Below, piece by piece: positions 1-5,337 of a DNA stretch of 5,337 nt. Each line of letters opens with the position of its first letter. The first letter of the stretch is position 1. The notes below the pieces were generated by a model that saw only the letters and a program-made list of their open reading frames with translations, was not told the origin of the DNA and did not search any database. This DNA is from JANMDR01 sp031376425 (GTDB lineage Bacteria; Pseudomonadota; Gammaproteobacteria; Burkholderiales; Usitatibacteraceae), in assembly GCA_031376425.1 (NCBI GenBank), contig JANMDR010000011.1, positions 1 through 5,337 on the forward strand. The letters run 5' to 3'. The position numbers and the translations under genes were made by a program.

Positions 1-14
1 ATCCCGCTCTACAC

Positions 15-18
15 GGAG
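15..18 (+). promoter_or_regulatory. Shine-Dalgarno GGAG for nudK
   Basis: GGAG lies 11 bases before the ATG at 30 and two bases before an in-frame TTG at 21. The spacing is slightly long for the ATG and far too short for the TTG, so it supports the ATG. It is the only clear purine-rich ribosome binding site among the four genes in this window. Confidence 0.55.
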
Positions 19-29
19 AATTGCAAACC

Positions 30-605
30 ATGAAAAATAACGCCCATGTTCGCATCGTGGCTGAAGAACTATTGTCTGATAATTGGTACATTTTGAAGAA
101 AACCACGTTTGATTTTCATCGACGCGATGGTACTTGGCAGCGATTAAATCGGGAAACCTACGACCGTGGCAACGGCGCTGTTTTAATGCTTTTTAACGAA
201 GCCAAACGCACCGTTGTACTCACTCGGCAATTTCGTTTTCCGGTCTTCGTCAATGGGTGCACTGATGGTTATCTGATTGAAGCTTGCGCAGGTCTGCTAG
301 ATGGCGATGACCCTGAAACCTGTATCCGTCGCGAAGTTACCGAAGAAACAGGCTTTCGCATTCGCGAACCAAAGAAAGTATTCGAGGCTTATATGAGTCC
401 TGGCTCAGTTACTGAGAAATTGCATTTTTTCGTTTCCGAATATACTGACGATGACCGCATTAGCAAGGGCGGCGGTGACGCCCATGAAGGCGAAGATATT
501 GAAGTACTTGAATACAAGCTAGAAGACGCATTAGCGATGATAAAAACCGGTGCCATTAACGATGGAAAAACAATTATGCTACTGCAATATTTGGCATTGC
601 AGTAG
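30..605 (+). CDS. nudK: NudK-like Nudix hydrolase (GDP-mannose pyrophosphatase)
   Basis: This is a 191-residue cytosolic Nudix hydrolase. By family knowledge, E. coli NudK (also 191 residues) is Mg2+-dependent and splits GDP-mannose to GMP and mannose 1-phosphate. The Nudix box spans about residues 87-109 and ends in REVTEETGF (101-109), with catalytic metal ligands expected at E105/E106 and helix residue E102. Other family blocks are YDRGNGA (44-50), RQFRF plus VNG (66-76), YMSPGSVTE (121-129), GEDIEVLE (154-161) and a C-terminal INDGKTIMLLQYL. I chose the ATG at 30 because it reproduces the E. coli length and has GGAG at 15-18, 11 bases upstream. An in-frame TTG at 21 lies only two bases after that GGAG and is unlikely. 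The gene upstream is outside the window, so operon membership is unknown. The substrate is inferred from similarity; ADP-ribose or another sugar nucleotide is the main alternative. Confidence 0.93.
   Translation: MKNNAHVRIVAEELLSDNWYILKKTTFDFHRRDGTWQRLNRETYDRGNGAVLMLFNEAKRTVVLTRQFRFPVFVNGCTDGYLIEACAGLLDGDDPETCIRREVTEETGFRIREPKKVFEAYMSPGSVTEKLHFFVSEYTDDDRISKGGGDAHEGEDIEVLEYKLEDALAMIKTGAINDGKTIMLLQYLALQ
579..605. repeat. 10-bp perfect inverted repeat ending at the nudK stop codon
   Basis: The left arm CTACTGCAAT (579-588) and the right arm ATTGCAGTAG (596-605) are exact reverse complements separated by a 7-base loop. The right arm ends exactly on the TAG stop codon. An mRNA hairpin here could protect the 3' end or mark a termination or processing point. 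No T-run follows on the + strand (the next bases are ggcaattac), so it does not fit a canonical intrinsic terminator. The arms also encode the similar peptide ends LLQ and LQ-stop, so chance is possible. Confidence 0.5.
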
Positions 606-684
606 GGCAATTACTAGAACCCGACATTAACCGCGCAGCCGCATTTACGGTATGCCAGATGTTACACATTCACTACAGGTCGCG

Positions 685-690
685 TATATT
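685..690 (+). promoter_or_regulatory. Possible -10 box upstream of the SulP gene
   Basis: TATATT matches five of six bases of the sigma-70 -10 consensus and lies 33 bases before the transporter ATG. No good -35 hexamer stands at 16-18 bases upstream (the best is TTACAC at 662-667) and there is no extended -10 TG. The call is weak and rests mainly on the need for a promoter after a 118-base gap. Confidence 0.2.
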
Positions 691-720
691 ATGGTTATCG
701 CCCACCAACTTTATATGTAG
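691..720 (+). other. Nine-codon mini-ORF before the SulP gene
   Basis: ATG at 691 opens a nine-residue ORF (MVIAHQLYM) that stops with TAG at 718-720, in the same frame as the transporter and three bases before its ATG at 724. Its last sense codon and stop form ATGTAG, a start codon followed directly by a stop codon. Neither this ORF nor the main gene has a Shine-Dalgarno sequence. It could be a leader controlling translation through reinitiation, or a chance remnant; the sequence alone cannot decide. Confidence 0.2.
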
Positions 721-723
721 CGC

Positions 724-2964
724 ATGCTCGAAGAAAGTCAAAGAACCACATCGGCCCGTAGCATCTTAGCGGGCACCAAGCCGCTACCTATCAAGCACGC
801 CAATACGGAGTCAGGTGAGCAACCTTCGTGGGCTACGGCTGCTACTAGCGCCCTAGATTCTACGGCGGCGGCGATACCGATTGCACTCGGTGGCGTTGCT
901 ATTGTGTATGCTAATTTTCCGGCGGCGTATTTGAGTTATGGCGTCTTCGCTACCTTATTATTGCTAGTGCTCATTCACGGAGTGAGCGCTACCACTGGGC
1001 GACCCATGGCGTTTAGTGCGCGGCTTTTTGAAGCCACGGCTTTATCGGCGATTTTGCATCAGTTCCTTACTTATATGCCCGCGTGGGGATTAGCAACACG
1101 GCCTGAAATATTGCTGGCGCTGATGTGTGTAGTGAGTGCCTTTGCTTTTATCGTCTGCACCATATTATTTTTACTCGGTGCCGATAAATTTACCCGTTTC
1201 ATTCCTGCCCCCGTCTACGCGGGCTTTTCAATTAGCGTAGCGATATTGCTATTCATGTCGCAAAGTAAAACCCTATGGCGTATGTGGGAAGCCGGCCAAG
1301 GTGCAGCCGAATTAATTAGTGTGTGTGCCGCAGCAATTGTCGCCAATCTTGCGGTGCGTCAATGGATACCACGCCTACCTGCGTCTGCTATTGGCGTGGC
1401 AGCGGGCGCACTCGTGGCACTAGGATGGTGGCTGCTAAAAGATTCACCGGTGCAAATGGTCATGGCCTCAAACCAAGCGCTGCAATTACCGTGGTCAGTT
1501 GCGGATTTTGGCGCGCTGATCGCCGCCCCCGCTAAAACTGCCACCATGCTGCCCACCCTGCTGTATAACGGCGCACTATTGGGGCTAATGGTGTTTATCA
1601 ATATGACGATTGCTAACGAAAGTATTTCGCAGCTTGATGATCGTATTGCCAGTCGCTGGCAACATGCAACTGTTGCCCTCACCGGCGGCCTGGGCGCTGC
1701 CGTAGGTGCGGTACCAGTCGCCGGATCGCAGCAAGTTAGTATGGCGGGGATGCGCGTTGCCAGCATGAGTAATCGCGGTACCTTCCTTATCGCTATTGCG
1801 TGTGTTGTATTACTCAGCACTGGTGTTTTGTATTGGATAGCCCTAGCTGCTGTTGCCGGTGTTATGTTGTGCGATGCGTTTTTTATGGCTGATCGCGCAG
1901 CCTTAGCGCAAGCCAATGCGTGGTTACGCCGACAACCCTTGCAATCAAGCCAAAAGGAAGATTTAGCGCTCATCACTGCTGTCACCGTTACCGCCGTGGT
2001 GTTCAATCTGGTGGCTTCGGTATTTGTCGGTCTCATGTTTGGCCTTGTGCTGTTTGCCATGCGCAATGCTAGAAAACCAGTACGTTTTGAATGGACGGGC
2101 GAACAATTACATTCAAACTGCGCCCGTAGCCGCGCGGAAATTGAAGTACTCATGCGCCAAGGTGAAAAAATTAAAGTGCTAGAACTAGAGGCGGAATTGT
2201 TTTTTGGTGCAGTCGCAAGCCTTGATCGCAGCTTGCAAGCCTCACTTGAAAATTCCCATACCGTGATCCTAGATTGGTCACGGGTGCGTAATGTCGATAG
2301 CAGTATTGCGTTATCGCTAAAGCGTTGGCAACGTGCGGCAAACGCCCTAAATATAAGAACCTTGCATGCTGGTGCAACATTACAAAAAGGCAATGCCCTG
2401 CAGTTTTTAACGCACCATTTACCAAACGCCACAACCCCTCCCGATTTGGATCGGGCATTAGAAATAGCTGAAAATTCCATCATCAGTGCCGACACCACTG
2501 TCAGTGCTGAAGCCACATCAATGCTGCAAGACGCGATGGCAATATTGAAAGGCCTGAGCCACAGTCAACGCAGTATCATCGAAGCTAATATGCAACAGCG
2601 CCTTTATAAATCCGGTGATATTGTCTTTACAACAGGTGACCCAAGCGATCAATTACTCATTATTTTGCACGGTAGTGCTGGCATCATCATTCGCGCGGAT
2701 CAAGGCCATGACATACGTATCACCAGTATTCGTCGTGGTGGTGTCATCGGTGAAGTAGGCTTCTTGGATAGCGCACCACGATCAGCTACTGTGGTGGCAC
2801 AAGAAGATTTAATGGTGTACGTACTAACCCGTGATGCCTTCGACAAGCTGCGCCTAAACCATCCCGAAATTGTCTATCAACTCATGCTGAATTTAACCTT
2901 AGACCTTGCCTCACGGCTGCGCCACACCAATAAACTTGCCAGCACCAGAGGCGCTGGGAGTTGA
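724..2964 (+). CDS. SulP-family transporter with STAS and cyclic-nucleotide-binding domains
   Basis: This is a 746-residue inner-membrane transporter. After a hydrophilic N-terminus (1-45), residues about 46-446 form many hydrophobic segments of SulP (SLC26-like) type. Family-like blocks are FIPAPVYAGF (159-168), the TM8-like FINMTIANES (291-300), a glycine-rich GGLGAAVGAVPVAGS (321-335) and QKEDL...VFVGLMFGLVLF (410-444). A STAS domain follows (about 480-580), with DSS at 525-527 where anti-sigma-antagonist relatives carry the phosphorylated Asp-Ser motif. A cyclic-nucleotide-binding domain covers about 605-735: its phosphate-binding cassette IGEVGFLDSAPRSATV (675-690) keeps the glutamate E677 and arginine R686, so ligand binding looks feasible. 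Substrate is unknown; SulP members carry sulfate, bicarbonate, dicarboxylates or, in yeast Vsb1, basic amino acids. I infer gating or regulation by cAMP or cGMP. The ATG at 724 follows an in-frame stop at 718 and lacks a Shine-Dalgarno sequence. The membrane part is divergent, the sensor domains less so. Confidence 0.88.
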   Translation: MLEESQRTTSARSILAGTKPLPIKHANTESGEQPSWATAATSALDSTAAAIPIALGGVAIVYANFPAAYLSYGVFATLLLLVLIHGVSATTGRPMAFSARLFEATALSAILHQFLTYMPAWGLATRPEILLALMCVVSAFAFIVCTILFLLGADKFTRFIPAPVYAGFSISVAILLFMSQSKTLWRMWEAGQGAAELISVCAAAIVANLAVRQWIPRLPASAIGVAAGALVALGWWLLKDSPVQMVMASNQALQLPWSVADFGALIAAPAKTATMLPTLLYNGALLGLMVFINMTIANESISQLDDRIASRWQHATVALTGGLGAAVGAVPVAGSQQVSMAGMRVASMSNRGTFLIAIACVVLLSTGVLYWIALAAVAGVMLCDAFFMADRAALAQANAWLRRQPLQSSQKEDLALITAVTVTAVVFNLVASVFVGLMFGLVLFAMRNARKPVRFEWTGEQLHSNCARSRAEIEVLMRQGEKIKVLELEAELFFGAVASLDRSLQASLENSHTVILDWSRVRNVDSSIALSLKRWQRAANALNIRTLHAGATLQKGNALQFLTHHLPNATTPPDLDRALEIAENSIISADTTVSAEATSMLQDAMAILKGLSHSQRSIIEANMQQRLYKSGDIVFTTGDPSDQLLIILHGSAGIIIRADQGHDIRITSIRRGGVIGEVGFLDSAPRSATVVAQEDLMVYVLTRDAFDKLRLNHPEIVYQLMLNLTLDLASRLRHTNKLASTRGAGS

Positions 2965-2980
2965 TAAAACAGCGACAAAC

Positions 2981-3006
2981 GGTGCCAAACTGTGCTTGAA
3001 GGTGCC
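2981..3006. repeat. GGTGCC direct repeat around the -35 region of the Sel1 gene
   Basis: GGTGCC occurs at 2981-2986 and again at 3001-3006, exactly 20 bases apart, which is close to two helical turns. The second copy ends one base before the TATAAT box and the first overlaps the place where a -35 hexamer would sit. That position suits half-sites of a regulator that replaces or blocks -35 recognition, but six-base repeats can arise by chance. Confidence 0.25.
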
Positions 3007-3007
3007 C

Positions 3008-3013
3008 TATAAT
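3008..3013 (+). promoter_or_regulatory. Sigma-70 -10 box (TATAAT) for the Sel1 gene
   Basis: TATAAT is a perfect -10 consensus placed 74 bases before the ATG at 3088, in the gap after the transporter gene. Transcription would start near 3020, leaving an untranslated leader of roughly 68 bases that contains the tandem octamers. No good -35 hexamer is seen at 16-18 bases upstream (CCAAAC at 2985-2990 for 17), so the promoter may be weak or dependent on an activator. Confidence 0.45.
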
Positions 3014-3036
3014 AGAGGGTCTCATTCGGCTTAATC

Positions 3037-3060
3037 AGTTTAGACGTTTAGTAGTTTAGA
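3037..3060 (+). repeat. Three tandem 8-bp units with GTTTAG core
   Basis: AGTTTAGA, CGTTTAGT and AGTTTAGA follow one another without spacers, sharing the core GTTTAG at positions 2-7. The outer units are identical. The block lies between the predicted transcription start and the Sel1 gene ATG, so it would be in the mRNA leader. It could be a slippage product or a site bound repeatedly by a protein. It ends 27 bases before the start codon. Confidence 0.5.
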
Positions 3061-3087
3061 GCAGGCAAACATCGGGCTAAAAATACC

Positions 3088-4512
3088 ATGCCGCACATAA
3101 ACAACTCCCCGCAGTTTTTCTATGGCGATGGCCGTGTCATTGAAAAAGGTGATGCCATATTGTCTGAAAATGGACGGTTTCCAGCCGTGGTGAATGATTT
3201 TTCGTTCACCAATGACGGCGAAGGTAATCGCGAACCACATGCGGTTTTAATAAAAGACCATCACCCCGCACCACGGGCAATTGCACGTCATGACGCCACC
3301 CTCACCTTCCACTTTGTAGAGCGCAACACCATAGATTATGCCCAAGCTGGCATCACGCATTTGCGCAAGAACGCTGAAGACGACGATGCCATTGCACAAT
3401 TTAATTTAGGTAATTTATCCATCATCGGTTTACATCTGCCTTTGAACGATGAAGTTGGTTTGCGCTGGTGGCATAAATCCGCCGAAGCTGGTTATGACAC
3501 CGCACAATTTCAACTTGGTGGCCGTTACTTTCATGGCAATGGCGTCGCGCAAGATAAAACCAAAGCCATCGCCTTGTGGAAGCGTGCAGCGATGTCCGGT
3601 TTAACCGAGGCACAAGCCAGTTTGGGTGAGGTCTATACCCAAAACGCAGGCATCCCCGTTGATACCAAACAAGCTATATTCTGGCTAGAAAAAGCGGCGG
3701 CTCAAAACTACGTTCCGGCGCAGTACAAACTTGCCTGCATGTATGAAAATGCTGAAGGTGTTGCACAAGATTATGCCTTGGCGGTGAAATGGTATCGCCA
3801 AGCAGCAGACCTTGCTTATCCCGCCGCGCAATGCAATTTAGCGGATAAGTACGAGAGGGGCTTAGGGATTGCGCAAAATTATGCGCAAGCTATTTTTTGG
3901 TATATGCAAGCCGCAGACCAAGGCACTGCAGAGGCGCAATATCGCCTAGGGCAACTTTATGAAAAAGGCGAAGGCGTAGCGATTGATGTAGATGCTGCAA
4001 GCAAATGGTATGCGCTTGCCGCAGCGCAAGGGCATCAAGACGCAAAAATTAGCTTAAGCGCACTGCGAAAGCAAAACGGCACCGCAGAACCTGAAGCTGC
4101 CGAACCAAGCGAAACAAACGAACCAACGGACGCGAACGGCTTATTTGATCTCGCCATCGCCTATGACATTGGTAGCGGTGATCTTGCTGAAGACCATACC
4201 CGCGCCCACATTCTCTACAAAAAAGCGGCAGATTTAGGCCATGCCGAAGCGCCCTTTCAACTCGGCCACGCCTTTGAACGTGGCGTTAATGTGCCCAAAG
4301 ACCTCACCCGCGCCCTCATGTGGTATCGCATGGCCGCCGAACGCGGCTATCTTGATGCGCAATATCAACTAGCCGCACAACTAGAAACCGGCAGCGGCTG
4401 CATAGCCGATCCCAAAAAAGCCCTAATGTGGTACCGCAAAGCCGCAGAGAATGGCCATGCACGGGCGATTAATGCAGTGAAACGGCTGGAGAAATGGTGG
4501 AAAATTTGGTAA
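3088..4512 (+). CDS. Sel1-like repeat protein with N-terminal domain of unknown type
   Basis: This is a 474-residue protein with no signal peptide or membrane helix, so probably cytosolic. Residues 1-95 form a separate domain opening FYGDGRVIEKGDAIL, rich in predicted strands; I infer a small beta-barrel but do not recognise the family. From about 98 come 36-residue Sel1-like repeats (alpha-helical hairpins of the TPR-like superfamily): 98-135, 136-171, 172-207, 208-243, 244-279, 280-315, a truncated unit 316-330, a Glu/Pro/Thr-rich linker 331-350, then 351-384, 385-420, 421-456 and a cap ending KWWKIW. Each unit shows the A-x-x-x-LG, G-V/I, A-x-x-W and AA-x-x-G pattern. Such arrays act as scaffolds for protein-protein contacts; the partner here is unknown. 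The ATG at 3088 is the first start after an in-frame stop at 3052 and has no clear Shine-Dalgarno sequence. A perfect TATAAT upstream suggests its own promoter. Confidence 0.9.
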   Translation: MPHINNSPQFFYGDGRVIEKGDAILSENGRFPAVVNDFSFTNDGEGNREPHAVLIKDHHPAPRAIARHDATLTFHFVERNTIDYAQAGITHLRKNAEDDDAIAQFNLGNLSIIGLHLPLNDEVGLRWWHKSAEAGYDTAQFQLGGRYFHGNGVAQDKTKAIALWKRAAMSGLTEAQASLGEVYTQNAGIPVDTKQAIFWLEKAAAQNYVPAQYKLACMYENAEGVAQDYALAVKWYRQAADLAYPAAQCNLADKYERGLGIAQNYAQAIFWYMQAADQGTAEAQYRLGQLYEKGEGVAIDVDAASKWYALAAAQGHQDAKISLSALRKQNGTAEPEAAEPSETNEPTDANGLFDLAIAYDIGSGDLAEDHTRAHILYKKAADLGHAEAPFQLGHAFERGVNVPKDLTRALMWYRMAAERGYLDAQYQLAAQLETGSGCIADPKKALMWYRKAAENGHARAINAVKRLEKWWKIW

Positions 4513-4579
4513 GCATTGGCAAAAAATTTAGGATGCAAAAAAAGTAATCACATATTTTTAGCAAGCTACTGTCAGCTAT

Positions 4580-4598
4580 CATTACATTTAATGTCATG
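4580..4598. promoter_or_regulatory. Operator-like near-palindrome upstream of the SWIM gene
   Basis: CATTACATT (4580-4588) and AATGTCATG (4590-4598) pair as inverted arms around a single T at 4589, with eight of nine positions complementary (the mismatch is 4583 against 4595). It ends 29 bases before the ATG at 4628. TTTAAT at 4587-4592, a five-of-six match to a -10 box, lies inside it, so a dimeric regulator bound here could block RNA polymerase. No convincing -35 accompanies that box. I do not recognise the regulator. Confidence 0.3.
4587..4592 (+). promoter_or_regulatory. Possible -10 box for the SWIM gene
   Basis: TTTAAT differs from the sigma-70 -10 consensus at one position and would start transcription near 4600, giving a leader of about 28 bases. 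No -35 match is visible at 16-18 bases upstream (AGCTAC at 4564-4569 for 17). A low-confidence call supported only by position and by overlap with the near-palindrome. Confidence 0.18.
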
Positions 4599-4627
4599 CT
4601 TCCCCTTCAATCCATCGCCCTATCTTC

Positions 4628-5337
4628 ATGCCGTTAACCGCCGAAGCTGCCCTCGCCCTAGCCCCTGATTCCGCATCCGCCAAAGCCGCGCAAGGCCTGA
4701 CGGCACGCGCTAAATGGGTGAGCGTGGGGGAGGATGAGACTGCCCTTTGGGGCGAGTGCAGTGGTAGTGGCGCTAAGCCCTACCAAACGCAAATTGATCA
4801 ATCTGGGCCTACCTTCAAATGCTCCTGCCCTAGCCGTAAATTTCCTTGCAAACATGGGCTAGCATTACTCCTGCTGCGGGCGCAAGATGCCGCGTTTTTT
4901 ACCGCAACAACCCAACCAGCATGGGTATCCGAATGGCTCAACAAGCGTGAAGAAAAAGCAGTAAAGAAAAAAGAAAAACTGGAGCAAGCGCCAGCGCCTA
5001 TTGATAGCGAAGCCGCTGAAAAAACCGCGCAAAAACGCTGGGCACGCATTGATGCGGCAGCCGCAGATTTGCAGCGCTGGCTAATTGATCAAATAGACAG
5101 TGGCTTGGCTGCCGTTAACGCCAGCCACCGCGACCAATGGCATACCGTGGCCGCTCGATTAGTGGACGCCCAAGCACCGGGGTTGGCGCAGCGTGTGCGT
5201 GAGGCGAGTGCCTTGATTGCGGAGGGCGAGCATTGGCCTGAAAAAGTATTATCCGCTCTTGGGGTACTGCAGTTAATATGCGATGCCGTTAGTAATCGCC
5301 AGCAGTTAAGCGATGCACTAAAAGCAGACTTACGTGC
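4628..5337 (+). CDS. SWIM zinc-finger protein, 5' part (YehQ-like, MoxR-operon type)
   Basis: This reading frame is open from the ATG at 4628 to the window end, giving the first 236 residues of a longer protein (relatives run to several hundred). The SWIM zinc finger reads CxC-x6-CxH: C65, C67, C74, H76 within KCSCPSRKFPCKHGLALLLL (64-83). It follows LWGECSGSGAKPYQTQID (40-57), a strand-rich lead-in usual in this family. A Lys/Glu-rich linker (106-135) and helical region (136-236, with QRWLIDQIDSGLA at 149-161) follow. SWIM fingers bind nucleic acid or protein. In E. coli the relative yehQ sits with yehL (MoxR-type AAA+ ATPase), yehM and yehP (VWA protein), so such partners are expected downstream. 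The ATG is the first start after an in-frame stop at 4589. It lacks a Shine-Dalgarno sequence; the 20 bases before it are pyrimidine-rich. The 115-base gap suggests this is the first gene of its operon. Its exact role is unknown. Confidence 0.9.
   Translation, partial: MPLTAEAALALAPDSASAKAAQGLTARAKWVSVGEDETALWGECSGSGAKPYQTQIDQSGPTFKCSCPSRKFPCKHGLALLLLRAQDAAFFTATTQPAWVSEWLNKREEKAVKKKEKLEQAPAPIDSEAAEKTAQKRWARIDAAAADLQRWLIDQIDSGLAAVNASHRDQWHTVAARLVDAQAPGLAQRVREASALIAEGEHWPEKVLSALGVLQLICDAVSNRQQLSDALKADLR

Noticed and set aside
21..29. TTG at 21 as the nudK start, giving 194 residues
   Set aside because: It lies two bases after GGAG, too close for ribosome binding, and adds three residues absent from the E. 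coli homologue. The ATG at 30 gives the expected 191.
579..612. The nudK stop-codon hairpin as a rho-independent terminator
   Set aside because: The stem is only moderately GC-rich and is followed by ggcaattac, not by a T-run. Kept as an inverted repeat only.
659..676. Possible CRP site (TGTTA...TCACT) upstream of the transporter, tempting because of its CNB domain
   Set aside because: The half-sites are poor and the spacing is five rather than six bases.
1359..2516. Long minus-strand open frame of 385 residues opposite the transporter gene
   Set aside because: Its translation is rich in Ser, Ala, Arg and Cys with no recognisable domain, and it lies wholly within the clear SulP-STAS coding frame. 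It is a shadow of that gene.
3040..3240. Minus-strand frame of 66 residues spanning the leader and start of the Sel1 gene
   Set aside because: No recognisable motif or ribosome binding site, and it overlaps a well-supported gene start.
3700..4460. Recent DNA-level duplication of Sel1 repeats
   Set aside because: The repeats share protein pattern but differ at many codon positions, for example around 3790 against 3898, so they are old and not a recent tandem expansion.
4513..4562. A-rich and T-rich stretches after the Sel1 gene as a terminator
   Set aside because: Only a 4-5 bp stem (GCAT...ATGC) can be drawn around a long A/T loop, and the T-run at 4555-4559 does not follow a GC-rich stem.
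4658..5049. Two minus-strand open frames opposite the SWIM gene
   Set aside because: They overlap each other and the SWIM finger coding region, and encode low-complexity Ser/Phe/Ala-rich peptides. The + strand frame carries the conserved motif.

Overview
The window holds four genes, all on the + strand, separated by short gaps (118, 123 and 115 bases). Two are ordinary housekeeping or accessory genes, one is a large multidomain transporter, and the last is cut by the window edge. Base composition is near 50% GC with mixed codon use. The NudK-type Nudix protein closely resembles the enterobacterial one, which points to a proteobacterium, most likely a gammaproteobacterium. Nothing here fixes the genus, and there is no sign of phage, insertion sequence, tRNA or rRNA.

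Layout: (1) 30-605, a complete NudK-like GDP-mannose pyrophosphatase whose last codons and stop codon lie in a 10-bp perfect inverted repeat. (2) 724-2964, a 746-residue SulP-family membrane transporter carrying a STAS domain and a C-terminal cyclic-nucleotide-binding domain, preceded by a 9-codon mini-ORF that ends 3 bases before its start. (3) 3088-4512, a 474-residue cytosolic protein with an N-terminal domain of unknown type followed by about nine Sel1-like repeats. Its upstream gap has a perfect TATAAT box, a spaced GGTGCC pair and three tandem GTTTAG-core octamers. (4) 4628 to beyond 5337, the N-terminal 236 residues of a SWIM zinc-finger protein, the type found beside MoxR AAA+ ATPase and VWA-domain genes (compare E. 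coli yehQ in yehLMPQ). A 19-base near-palindrome sits just upstream of it.

How they work together: shared orientation and modest gaps would allow read-through, and I see no convincing rho-independent terminator. However, each gap is long enough for its own promoter, and the four functions (sugar-nucleotide hydrolysis, ligand-gated anion or solute transport, Sel1 scaffold, SWIM/MoxR module) do not form an obvious pathway. I regard them as neighbours rather than one proven system. The most promising lead is the SWIM gene, because it probably opens a MoxR-VWA operon lying to the right of this window. The most unusual single protein is the transporter with two cytosolic sensor domains.
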